Assembly: GCF_039545035.1 (NCBI RefSeq) | Contig: NZ_BAABRO010000001.1 | Span: 620,001 to 684,000 of the forward strand | DNA length: 64,000 bases | From: Novipirellula caenicola | GTDB taxonomy: Bacteria > Planctomycetota > Planctomycetia > Pirellulales > Pirellulaceae | Direction of reading: 5' to 3' | Shown: piece after piece, positions 56,559 to 64,000 of the stretch | Position numbering within the stretch: the first letter of the stretch is position 1 | Layout: each line of letters opens with the position of its first letter | The notes under the pieces: generated by a model | The model's database searches: none | What the model was told of the DNA's origin: nothing | What the model saw: only the letters and a program-made list of their open reading frames with translations | Translations under genes and position numbers: made by a program

Positions 56559-56612
56559 ATCCCCATTCCTACCCTGCCCCCCATTCCCACCCTGCCCCTC
56601 ATTCTCACCCTT
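56559..56612. repeat. About three tandem 17-bp C-rich units
   Basis: CCCATTCCYACCCTGCC-like units occur three times with changes in the last copy, in the 398-bp gap between fliM and the next gene (56482-56879). I see no gene in that gap. Confidence 0.65.
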
Positions 56613-56879
56613 TTGTCCGGCGGCGTAATCGGTGGTGAAATCGAATCTTCTAGACCGCAATGGTTGCCGATCGCCGTCGCGAATTCCTTGAAAAATTGCC
56701 GCAGCAAGCACGAGGTGGGCAAAGTAAATAACGCTAGCCCGAGTGAATGCGCATCGAATAACCGATAGCCGCTGATCCACTCGCTTGCTCTGCAATGGAC
56801 GACTACCTGCTGACTATAATCATGCAGTCGAAAAACCATTGCTCCTGGCTGCTTGCGGCCCCCTCTCGGATCGAAATCC

Positions 56880-58079
56880 ATGTATCACTCCATTGGTCAT
56901 TGCCTACGCTTGCCCTCTCTACTGGCCATCTCGATGTTGGCCACCCTGACACCCCTCTCGGTGCAAGCGAAGAATCAAACCACTGCAGAACGCCAACGTC
57001 CAAAGCTTCAAATCATCAATGCCAGCGACCAAACGGTCGACATCTTTTGGCTTGCCCCCGAAGGCAAACGCGTTCCCAACGGAACCTTGGAACCTGGCGA
57101 CGATACCGTCATCACCACCACGCTTGGCCACCAGTTTGCAATCGTCGGTCGCCAAGACAAACACGAGCAAACGGTCACCAGTAAAACTCGGGTGCAAGGG
57201 ATTCGTTTCGATTCGAACGGTCAAGACGGAGTTCCATCGTTTTACTCGCAATCAATCAAGGCCCATGGTTTTCCGATCGTGGCCTCGGCAACGGTCAATC
57301 CATATGCCCTCAAAGAAGCGAAGTATCTGATCGAAAAGATGCTTGGCAATCGCGAGGACGTGTTGAAGGCGATGACCGATAGCGGCGCTCGGTTATGCAT
57401 CATGGCTCACAATGAATTTACCACCGATCTACCAGAGTTCGCTCATTTCGCTCGCAAGGCTCCCGCCGATTTTTCGCAACTCGATGGCAAGGACTACTGG
57501 GACGCTCGCGCCCGGGGCACTGGCGGAAGCGAAACCGATCCCTTTTGCTCGGTCGGCGAAGAGAACTTATTGGCCTACCCGGGCGACCCGTATGCCGCGG
57601 AAAGCATTTTGATCCACGAACTGGCCCATTGTATCCATCTGCGAGGAATGCTTAATGTTGACCCCACTTTCGATGACCGGCTCAAACAAACCTACAAAGA
57701 TGCAATGGAACGGGGGCTTTGGAAAGGAAAATACGCCAGCGTCAATCGTTTTGAGTATTTTGCCGAAGGCGCCCAATCTTGGTTCGACGACAACCGCGTC
57801 AACGATCACGATCACAATCACGTCAATACACGCGTGGAGCTGATTGAATACGACCCCGGATTGGCGGCGATATGCCGCGAAGTTTTTGGCGATTTCAAAT
57901 TCAGCTACAGCAAACCGACGACGCGATTAGAAGGGCATCTCGAGGGCTATGACCCCGAGCAGGCACCAATATTCAAGTGGCCCGCACGGCTAACCCATGC
58001 CAAGGAAGTGATCCGCCAATACGCTCGCGACCGCGACGCCAAAGCCAACGCAGCCGATGCGAGCCCAAACGCCGAGTAG
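56880..58079 (+). CDS. Exported protein with a pVHL-like beta domain and a zincin (HELAH) domain
   Basis: A signal peptide (residues 1-30, ...LPSLLAISMLATLTPLSVQA) is followed by a pVHL-beta-like domain, about 42-100: INASDQTVDIFWLAPEGKRVPNGTLEPGDD...TTLGHQFAIVG, with the W-x2-x-x-G-x...TL-x-PG...GH pattern of von Hippel-Lindau beta domains found in secreted bacterial proteins. Residues about 140-350 hold a metallopeptidase-type motif HELAHCIH near 244 and further conserved segments (ARGTGGSETDPFCSVGEENLLAYPGDPYAAESILIHE, NRFEYFAEGAQSWFDDNR), the likely third zinc ligand being Glu in YFAEGAQ. A periplasmic or secreted protease role is plausible; the substrate is unknown. ATG 56880 opens the signal. 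Confidence 0.75.
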   Translation: MYHSIGHCLRLPSLLAISMLATLTPLSVQAKNQTTAERQRPKLQIINASDQTVDIFWLAPEGKRVPNGTLEPGDDTVITTTLGHQFAIVGRQDKHEQTVTSKTRVQGIRFDSNGQDGVPSFYSQSIKAHGFPIVASATVNPYALKEAKYLIEKMLGNREDVLKAMTDSGARLCIMAHNEFTTDLPEFAHFARKAPADFSQLDGKDYWDARARGTGGSETDPFCSVGEENLLAYPGDPYAAESILIHELAHCIHLRGMLNVDPTFDDRLKQTYKDAMERGLWKGKYASVNRFEYFAEGAQSWFDDNRVNDHDHNHVNTRVELIEYDPGLAAICREVFGDFKFSYSKPTTRLEGHLEGYDPEQAPIFKWPARLTHAKEVIRQYARDRDAKANAADASPNAE

Positions 58080-58204
58080 AAGGGTAGCGATCATTCGCTG
58101 TGCAAACGGTTGAAATCCTTCGAAACTCCGGTGAAATGATTTCCACCGGGTGACAACCGTCCACTCTTCGCTCTGATCAAAAACCACCCAAACCCCTCAA
58201 AATG

Positions 58205-58233
58205 GTGAAACCGCATGTTTTGGCGGCTATACT
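58205..58233 (+). promoter_or_regulatory. Candidate sigma-70 promoter of the large unknown gene
   Basis: GTGAAA (four of six to TTGACA) and TATACT (five of six to TATAAT) are separated by 17 bp. The -10 ends 55 bp before the ATG at 58289. Confidence 0.4.
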
Positions 58234-58288
58234 GAATCTCAGATGTAGATTGATGTATAGGCTTACCTGACACCATGTGGTTTTCATC

Positions 58289-61200
58289 ATGAGTGGCGAA
58301 CGAGGCTCATTGCCGACTGTGTTCACATGGATGGGAGGTGGATTGATCGTTGGGATTGCGGCACTATTTGGTCTTCGCCCGGGCGATCATGCTGCGTTGC
58401 CGGATCCACCAAGTCCGGCGATTCATTCGGATGTGTCCAATGCGATGTATCCGTCCATCGAAGGGACGATCAGTTTGCCGGGATCGATGTGGGAAGATCC
58501 GTTCACACATGCCTATGGCGACGAATTACAAAATCTCGCATCGAAGATGCCAGATCATTTGTCCGCCTCGGATGTGACGGCAATCCTGAAGGATAGATTG
58601 GGCGACGATGGCCGAATCATGTACCTTGTCGTCCCGGTGCCGGGGGCGGTCAGCAGCGATAGCGATGGCTTAGAAAGCCACGTACGGAAACGCCACGCCG
58701 TCGAATTGGCGTTGGCCAATCAAGGATTTAATCTGTCGTTTCCCAACCGGATGGCCTATCGACCGGTCACGCTGAACTATCACTTTTCATCACGCTCGAC
58801 CGAACGACGACGACAGCAAAAGGCAACCTCACTTCCCCGCCCTACCGAGCCGAAAGAGAATTCTGCGGAGCAGAACGAGCCCCCAGCGGAGCCGACGGAC
58901 GATCCTGCCGAGCCGCAAGAGAGCGCTGCCGACACGACCAAGGTTCCGCCGCATCAGCAATCGACCTCCGTCGAGATCTCGACCTTTCTACCGACAAAAC
59001 TTTACAAACATCGCAACACCGCCGACTATGTCCTGATCACGTGGGTCCAAGAAACTCATCTCGGTGAACAACCGCTTTCAACGCTGTACGATATCCTGCA
59101 ACCGATCATGGTTGCCCCGCAAGGAAAGAAGAATTCAGCCTTCGCACTGCTGGGGCCTACCTTTAGCGGAGCCCTGCGTGATCTCGTCCGAGACGGCGAG
59201 CAATTGGGTTCGACCGACGATCACGAAAAGGCCGTCGCGTCCTTTTTCGACCAATGGGATTTAGGCGCGGTCGTATGCAACACCAATTGTACGGCGACGG
59301 ACAGCAGTCTTGGGTTGTCGCCGGGACAGACCGATCTAGAGATTGGCTCTCACCGTTTTGTCAAACTCATTCACACGATCGGATCGGACGAGCGACTTCT
59401 AACCGCGCTGAAGCGTGAACTTAGCCTTCGCGGCGTGTGGCCGACCGATGGGTCGACGAGCAAGCTGGTGATCTTTGCCGAGCAGAGTTCGCTTAGCTAT
59501 GTCGAGGAAATGCAGAAAAGTCTGTTTGAAACCAGCGACCAGCAGCCCGTTGTCATCCCCTATCTCAAAAACATCGCCGCCTCTAGTAGCGAGCAATTCG
59601 GCGGGAATTCTCGTGGCGGTCATTCATCGGTCAAAGACTACTTGAATCGATCGATGGAAGAACTCGGCAAGATGGCGTCGTCGCGGCTGATCAACCCCAG
59701 CCGAGTGCGGGCGGTAGGGATACTTGGATCTAGTTGGGAAGACAAGAACTTGATCTTGGAAAAAGCCCGCCCCATCTTTCCTGTCGCCACGTTCTTTACC
59801 ACCGAGCTGGACGCACGCTACAGTCTGCCGGATTACAACGCGCATACGCGGAATTTGGTCGTGGCATCCCATTACGGATTGGGAGTCCGCGGCCGCAGCA
59901 ACATTTTTGGACGTGTCAACAATATCCCTAGTTTTCGCGATGGCTACCAAACATCGGCTTTCGTCGGAATGTCGGTGTTATGTCATGCGTTTCTAGAGCA
60001 GAAGCTGAAGGACGATCGATTCGAAAAATATTACGGCGACGTTTCACAAGACCTTTTTGATCTGGTAGGAAGAAGGCAAACGCAAGCGTCCGAGTCCATG
60101 TCGCATGCCTACCTGCAGCCGCTTGCATTCGAAATTGGCACCACCACCCCGATCCAGTTGACGGCGACGCAAAGTCCCGAATACTTGCCGCTGCGTCAAC
60201 CGGCCGGCGTGACCTCGATCCACGAACATCGATCCCTGATCGGGGCAATCGTGGTAGCGATGCTAGGCATTTTTCTTGGCTTCAATTTCTTGGCCGCGTT
60301 TTCCACCGACGCATCCAATTTCCGCGACCGACTGCGAAATGGATACACGGCCACCACCAACTTTTTCAGAAACTTTGTCTTCAATAGTGGGAACGCCCAA
60401 AAACACGACACGGTGTGGCCCATTGCGATTCCGGTAGTCATCGGCATTTTGATTATCGCAATGATGGTGATCAGTGACCGATCGGTTCAATCCGAGCCGA
60501 TCCTTTTTACCGATGGCGTCAGCATTTGGCCGACCGTGCTGGGTTTGTATTTGGTAATCGTGCTGAGTGTGCGAGAGATCAACAATCGCTTGCCCAATTT
60601 GGCTGCCGATGCCAAAACGTCGCTGCAACCTCCGCCGAGATTGTTGACATGGAAGTTAGCCCTAACCATTGCCATTGTGTTTTACGTGATCTCGTTTTTG
60701 GAAAGCGGATTCATTGAGCCGCCCGCTCGCGACTGGGCCGTTCGCTGGCTCGCAACCGCACTGCTGTTCGCCGCCACATTGTGCGTGTTGTTGGTGGCGT
60801 GCAAGAGTCTTTTGTTTTCGCTGTATGCCCGCAAGGTGATCGAAACCTTCCGCGATGACATACCGACGTCCAGCTTCACCGACGACGATGGAAACGAGGT
60901 GCAACGCAGAATCGTCAATCGATGTCGCAGCACGATGAAGCTTAGCATTAACGCGAGCCGCAAACTGCTGTGGCCCGCTGTTTTATCGATCGTCTTCATC
61001 GTGGCCCGATCGAATTGGTGGGACTCGTGGGGGCACGACAACAGCTGGATTGCACTGTTGGTTTCGCCCATCATCATCTCCTTCGTCGCGGCGATCGTCG
61101 TGCGATTGACCGCGGTGGGATTCCGATCCGAAGCACTCGAGTTCCTCAGCCATCGTCGTTACGAACTGCTCTCGCGGAGTGATGCGGACCAATATGATGA

Positions 61201-61372
61201 TGCCACCAAGTTGTTGGCAGAGTCGATCAAGGAGATCACGCGATTGGACCAAGGGCCCTTTGGACCGCTCTCACGAGACTACTTGTTAGGCGCCGCCGCG
61301 TTGGTTGCGACGATCCTATTTACCGGCCCCGTGGGCGCGATGTTAACTCGCGTTTTGACGATCGTGCCGTGA
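58289..61372 (+). CDS. Large membrane protein: periplasmic-binding-like region plus polytopic C-terminus
   Basis: I do not recognise a named family. An N-terminal helix (VFTWMGGGLIVGIAALFGL, about 10-30) is followed by a soluble region of about 600 residues, with a Pro/Glu-rich linker near 180-220. Within it, KNSAFALLGPTFSGALRDLV, TSKLVIFAEQSSLSYVEEMQKSLFE, RVRAVGILGSSWEDKNLILEKARPIFPVATFFTTELDARYSLPDYNAHTRNLVVAS look like alternating beta-alpha units of a type-1 periplasmic-binding (receptor ligand) fold. From about residue 649 there are around seven or eight hydrophobic helices (for example LIGAIVVAMLGIFLGFNFLAAF, LLTWKLALTIAIVFYVISFL, ALLFAATLCVLLVACKSLLF), and a short tail. It may be a sensor or transporter-like receptor. 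ATG 58289 is the start; GTG 58277 is possible. Confidence 0.75.
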   Translation: MSGERGSLPTVFTWMGGGLIVGIAALFGLRPGDHAALPDPPSPAIHSDVSNAMYPSIEGTISLPGSMWEDPFTHAYGDELQNLASKMPDHLSASDVTAILKDRLGDDGRIMYLVVPVPGAVSSDSDGLESHVRKRHAVELALANQGFNLSFPNRMAYRPVTLNYHFSSRSTERRRQQKATSLPRPTEPKENSAEQNEPPAEPTDDPAEPQESAADTTKVPPHQQSTSVEISTFLPTKLYKHRNTADYVLITWVQETHLGEQPLSTLYDILQPIMVAPQGKKNSAFALLGPTFSGALRDLVRDGEQLGSTDDHEKAVASFFDQWDLGAVVCNTNCTATDSSLGLSPGQTDLEIGSHRFVKLIHTIGSDERLLTALKRELSLRGVWPTDGSTSKLVIFAEQSSLSYVEEMQKSLFETSDQQPVVIPYLKNIAASSSEQFGGNSRGGHSSVKDYLNRSMEELGKMASSRLINPSRVRAVGILGSSWEDKNLILEKARPIFPVATFFTTELDARYSLPDYNAHTRNLVVASHYGLGVRGRSNIFGRVNNIPSFRDGYQTSAFVGMSVLCHAFLEQKLKDDRFEKYYGDVSQDLFDLVGRRQTQASESMSHAYLQPLAFEIGTTTPIQLTATQSPEYLPLRQPAGVTSIHEHRSLIGAIVVAMLGIFLGFNFLAAFSTDASNFRDRLRNGYTATTNFFRNFVFNSGNAQKHDTVWPIAIPVVIGILIIAMMVISDRSVQSEPILFTDGVSIWPTVLGLYLVIVLSVREINNRLPNLAADAKTSLQPPPRLLTWKLALTIAIVFYVISFLESGFIEPPARDWAVRWLATALLFAATLCVLLVACKSLLFSLYARKVIETFRDDIPTSSFTDDDGNEVQRRIVNRCRSTMKLSINASRKLLWPAVLSIVFIVARSNWWDSWGHDNSWIALLVSPIIISFVAAIVVRLTAVGFRSEALEFLSHRRYELLSRSDADQYDDATKLLAESIKEITRLDQGPFGPLSRDYLLGAAALVATILFTGPVGAMLTRVLTIVP

Positions 61373-61451
61373 TGATTCGGCCGTGATGATCGTCACCTGG
61401 GATCACATGACTGCCCCCCATCAAAACGCGTGCTATTGGAAACACGCTTTG

Positions 61452-62195
61452 TTAAAAGAAGGTCAACTTCACGCCGGTCGCCAGCATCACGACGACCAGG
61501 AAGACAAAGACGAATCGGTTCCCTTTGCGGATCGCCAACTTCGCGCCGGTCACCCCACCGGCGACATTGCCGATCGCCATCACCAATCCCGGAGCCCATT
61601 GGACCAAGCCGTAGCTGACGAACACGATCGTCGCCGTCAACGTGACGATAAAGGCGATCCAGTTTTTGATCGCACTCGATGCGACCAAGTCACCCGTGTT
61701 CAACAGGCTCATCGCCAGCATCAGCAAGATTCCCAAGCCGGCTTGGATGAAGCCGACATAGATCCCGATCGCGAAGAAAATCGGCAACATCTTCCAGCTG
61801 AGTTTTTCAGGTTGTGCATTGATCTGGGTCAACCGCTTTGGATTCAAACATAGCAGCACCGCCATCGCCAAAAACATCACGCCGAAAAGTGTTTTGAAGG
61901 TGTCGGTGGGCAAGTAAATCGCCATCAACGCACCGACTGGCACGCCCAAAAGCGTCGGCACGGCCAAGCGAAACGCGAGCCGCTGGTTGAATTGCCCATG
62001 GCGTCGGAACGTCGCCACGGCCGCCGCACTGGACAACAGAATGGCGACCCGGTTGGTTCCATTAGCCAATTTCGGATCCAGTCCGAACAACATCAGCGCA
62101 GGCAGCGTCAAGAACGAACCGCCACCGGCGATCGTGTTGATGATGCCTGCCAAAAAGCCTGCAACCATCAGTAGCAGGTACCAGAGCCATTCCAT
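61452..62195 (-). CDS. TauE/SafE (TSUP) family membrane permease
   Basis: A 247-residue protein of about eight hydrophobic helices, with the duplicated TSUP motif GFLAGIINTIAGGGSFLTLPALMLFGLDPKLANGTNRVAILLSSAAAV at the N-terminus and AIGIYVGFIQAGLGILLMLAMSLLNTGDLVASSAIKNWIAF in the second half. These proteins are thought to export sulfite, sulfoacetate or related anions; substrate cannot be assigned here. ATG 62195 is clear. The 101-bp repeat array lies just upstream, between it and hemL. Confidence 0.92.
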   Translation of the reverse strand: MEWLWYLLLMVAGFLAGIINTIAGGGSFLTLPALMLFGLDPKLANGTNRVAILLSSAAAVATFRRHGQFNQRLAFRLAVPTLLGVPVGALMAIYLPTDTFKTLFGVMFLAMAVLLCLNPKRLTQINAQPEKLSWKMLPIFFAIGIYVGFIQAGLGILLMLAMSLLNTGDLVASSAIKNWIAFIVTLTATIVFVSYGLVQWAPGLVMAIGNVAGGVTGAKLAIRKGNRFVFVFLVVVMLATGVKLTFF

Positions 62196-62228
62196 TTAGA
62201 GTCCATCATGATGTGTTGGGTATATGTC

Positions 62229-62956
62229 ATCACGCCAAAACTTCGCTCCGCCGAGCATTGTCGCACGGCTTTCCAAGCCGTCAGCGTGAATCGCGTATGA
62301 TCGTCAATTCATTGTCACCGTCACGCCAAAACATCACTCCGCCACGTTACCGCCGCCATTGTCGCACGGCTTTCCAAGCCGTCAGCGTGCATCGCGTGTG
62401 ATCGCCAATTCATTGTCACCGTTACGCCAAAACATCACTCCGCCACGTTTCCGCCGCCATTGTCGCACGGCTTTCCAAGCCGTTAGCGTGAATCGCGTGT
62501 GATCGTCAATTCATTGTCATCGTCACGCCGAAACTTCACTCCGCCACGTTTCCGACGACCAGTGTCGCACGGCTTTCCAAGCCGTTAGCGTGCAGCGCGT
62601 GTGATCGTCAATTCATTGTCACCGTCACGCCGAAACTTCACTCCGCCACGTATCCGCCGACCATTGTCGCACGGCTTTCCAAGCCGTCAGCGTGTATCGC
62701 ATGTGAACGTCAATTCATTGTCACCGTCACGCCGAAACGTCGCTCCGCCATGTTTCCGCCACCATTGTCGCACGGCTTTCCAAGCCGTTAGCGTGCAGCG
62801 CGTGTGATCGTCAATCCATTGCCACCGTCACGCCGGTACTTCGCTCCGCCACGTTTCCGCCGCCATTGTCGCACGGCTTTCCAAGCCGTTAGCGTGCATC
62901 GCGTATGATCGTCAATCCATTGTCACCGTCACGCCAAAACATCATTCCGCCATGCT
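62229..62956. repeat. Tandem array of seven 101-bp units with a perfect palindrome
   Basis: ACGGCTTTCCAAGCCGT (7-bp arms, 3-nt loop) starts at 62265, 62366, 62467, 62569, 62671, 62772 and 62873, a period of 101-102 bp. The rest of each unit (AGCGTG-ATCGCGT-TGATCGTCAATTC-ATTGTCACCGTCACGCC-AAAACATC-ACTCCGCCACG, in pieces) is also conserved, so the whole unit repeats and there are no variable spacers. It occupies the gap between hemL and the permease gene, both on the minus strand. Short frames inside it are by-products of the repeat. Confidence 0.95.
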
Positions 62957-62973
62957 CCGGTCGACAAGCGTTC

Positions 62974-64000
62974 TTAAAACGACGCCAACACTTTCTTTGC
63001 CGCGTCGATCGTTTGATCGATCATCGCTTCCGTGTGCACGCGACTAAAAAACAGTGACTCGAATTGGCTACACGGCATATAGATGCCTTCGCCAATCATG
63101 CCCCAGAAATACCGTGCGTAGGCGTCGCGATCGCTGCGATCGGCGTCGTCCCAGTTCCGCACCGGATCGGGATTAAAGAACAACGTCACCATGCTACCAA
63201 CATGTTGCACTTGATGAGGCACACCGGCTGCGGTTGCCGCCGCGGTGAGTCCTTCGGCGAGCCGGTCGCCCATTTTGTCTAGTGACTCGTACGGCGACTC
63301 TTCTTTCAAAATTCGCAGCGTCGTACTGCCCGCGGCCACCGCAACGGGATTCCCGCTCAGCGTGCCTGCTTGGAAAACCTTGCCCGCCGGCAGCACTTGA
63401 TCCATGATATCCGCGCGACCTCCGTAGGCGGCCAACGGCATGCCACCGCCGACGATCTTGCCCAACGTGGTCATGTCTGGAGTGATCCCAAATCGCTGTT
63501 GAGCGCCGCCGTAAGCCAATCGGAACCCCGTCATGACTTCGTCAAAGATCAGGATCGTGCCCGCTTTTTCGGTGATTGAGCGGAGTGAGTTCAAAAATTC
63601 AGCCGAGGGGATTACCAATCCCATGTTGCCCACGACCGGTTCGAGGATCACCGCGGCGATCTTTGATCCGTGTTGATTGAATGCCTGTTCCAAGGCAGCG
63701 ACATCGTTGTAAGGCAGCACGATCGTGTCGCTGCCGGCTCCCACGGTAACGCCGGGCGAATCGGGAACGCCCAGCGTCGCTGCGGCACTGCCGGCGGCCA
63801 CCAACAAACTATCGACGTGACCGTGATAGTTGCCCGCGAACTTGATCACTTTGTCGCGGCCCGTCGCACCGCGAGCCACGCGAATGGCGCTCATCGTCGC
63901 TTCGGTTCCGCTGTTGACCAAACGAACTCGCTCGATCGACGGCACCGCATCGATGATCTGTTCGGCCAGTTCGGATTCTGCTTCGGTCGGCGCTCCAAAA
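62974..64000 (-). CDS. hemL: Glutamate-1-semialdehyde 2,1-aminomutase (5' truncated)
   Basis: HemL converts glutamate-1-semialdehyde to 5-aminolevulinate with PLP in the C5 pathway of tetrapyrrole synthesis. The visible 341 residues include RVRLVNSGTEATMSAIRVARGATGRDKVIKFAGNYHGH, the cofactor Asp in ILIFDEVMTGFRL, and the PLP Lys in TTLGKIVGGGMPLAAYGGR. The frame is open through the window edge (FGAPTEAESELAEQIIDA before the first visible internal start), so the N-terminal part lies outside. The C-terminus ends at 62974, just beside the repeat array. Confidence 0.96.
   Translation of the reverse strand, partial: FGAPTEAESELAEQIIDAVPSIERVRLVNSGTEATMSAIRVARGATGRDKVIKFAGNYHGHVDSLLVAAGSAAATLGVPDSPGVTVGAGSDTIVLPYNDVAALEQAFNQHGSKIAAVILEPVVGNMGLVIPSAEFLNSLRSITEKAGTILIFDEVMTGFRLAYGGAQQRFGITPDMTTLGKIVGGGMPLAAYGGRADIMDQVLPAGKVFQAGTLSGNPVAVAAGSTTLRILKEESPYESLDKMGDRLAEGLTAAATAAGVPHQVQHVGSMVTLFFNPDPVRNWDDADRSDRDAYARYFWGMIGEGIYMPCSQFESLFFSRVHTEAMIDQTIDAAKKVLASF

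Noticed and set aside
62229-62956. CRISPR array
   Set aside because: The complete 101-bp unit repeats, without variable spacers, and no cas genes are present.

Overview
The window looks like a chromosomal segment of a planctomycete of the Pirellulaceae (Rhodopirellula-like). This is inferred from moderately high GC, weak or absent Shine-Dalgarno sequences, N-terminal secretion signals on many hypothetical proteins, a secretin-repeat protein next to GspE/GspF, an oxidoreductase with a golvesin-like tail, a pVHL-like beta domain on a zincin, and several families of dispersed palindromic repeats. No rRNA, tRNA or CRISPR array was seen.

Layout. 0-5.5 kb: the tail of an unknown membrane protein, then glgB, an RNase H-fold protein that lacks the usual catalytic acids, and zwf. 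5.5-8.2 kb: fliW and an enlarged flgL. 8.4-10.6 kb: a zinc-ribbon/TerB protein and a PPi-type phosphofructokinase. 11-17.4 kb: an operon of a secretin-repeat protein, GspE and GspF. 17.4-20.7 kb: a beta-lactamase-fold hydrolase, an ArsR-type regulator and a secreted helical-repeat protein. 21-31 kb: an exopolysaccharide locus with a GumC/Wzz-like co-polymerase (+), a five-gene minus-strand operon (deacetylase, Wzx-like flippase, Wzy-like polymerase, GT2, GT4) and a polyprenyl-phosphate sugar transferase with a GGDEF-like N-terminus (+). 31-36 kb: a secreted FAD oxidoreductase and an M3 metallopeptidase.

35.8-44.8 kb is the most unusual part. It holds a 189-bp tandem array of hairpin-rich units, the RNA-repair operon rtcBA with divergent rtcR and a good candidate sigma-54 promoter between them, a voltage-sensor-like membrane protein without a pore, and a REP-associated tyrosine transposase (RAYT) gene embedded in about seven copies of a 137-bp palindromic REP/BIME-like unit.

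44.9-50.2 kb is a heavy-metal RND efflux operon (His-rich exported protein, adaptor, CzcA-like pump). 50.3-56.5 kb carries an outer-membrane-like barrel protein with a strong terminator, tadA with a secreted partner gene, a VanZ-like protein, proA and fliM. 56.9-61.4 kb holds two exported proteins of unknown role: a pVHL-beta/zincin fusion and a 1,027-residue protein with a periplasmic-binding-like region and a polytopic C-terminus. 61.4-64 kb has a TauE/SafE permease, a 101-bp tandem palindrome array and the truncated hemL.

The best candidates for undescribed biology are the RAYT-REP island, the 189-bp array, the RtcR/sigma-54/rtcBA unit and the large unknown protein at 58.3-61.4 kb. All calls are from reading the sequence; no database search was run.
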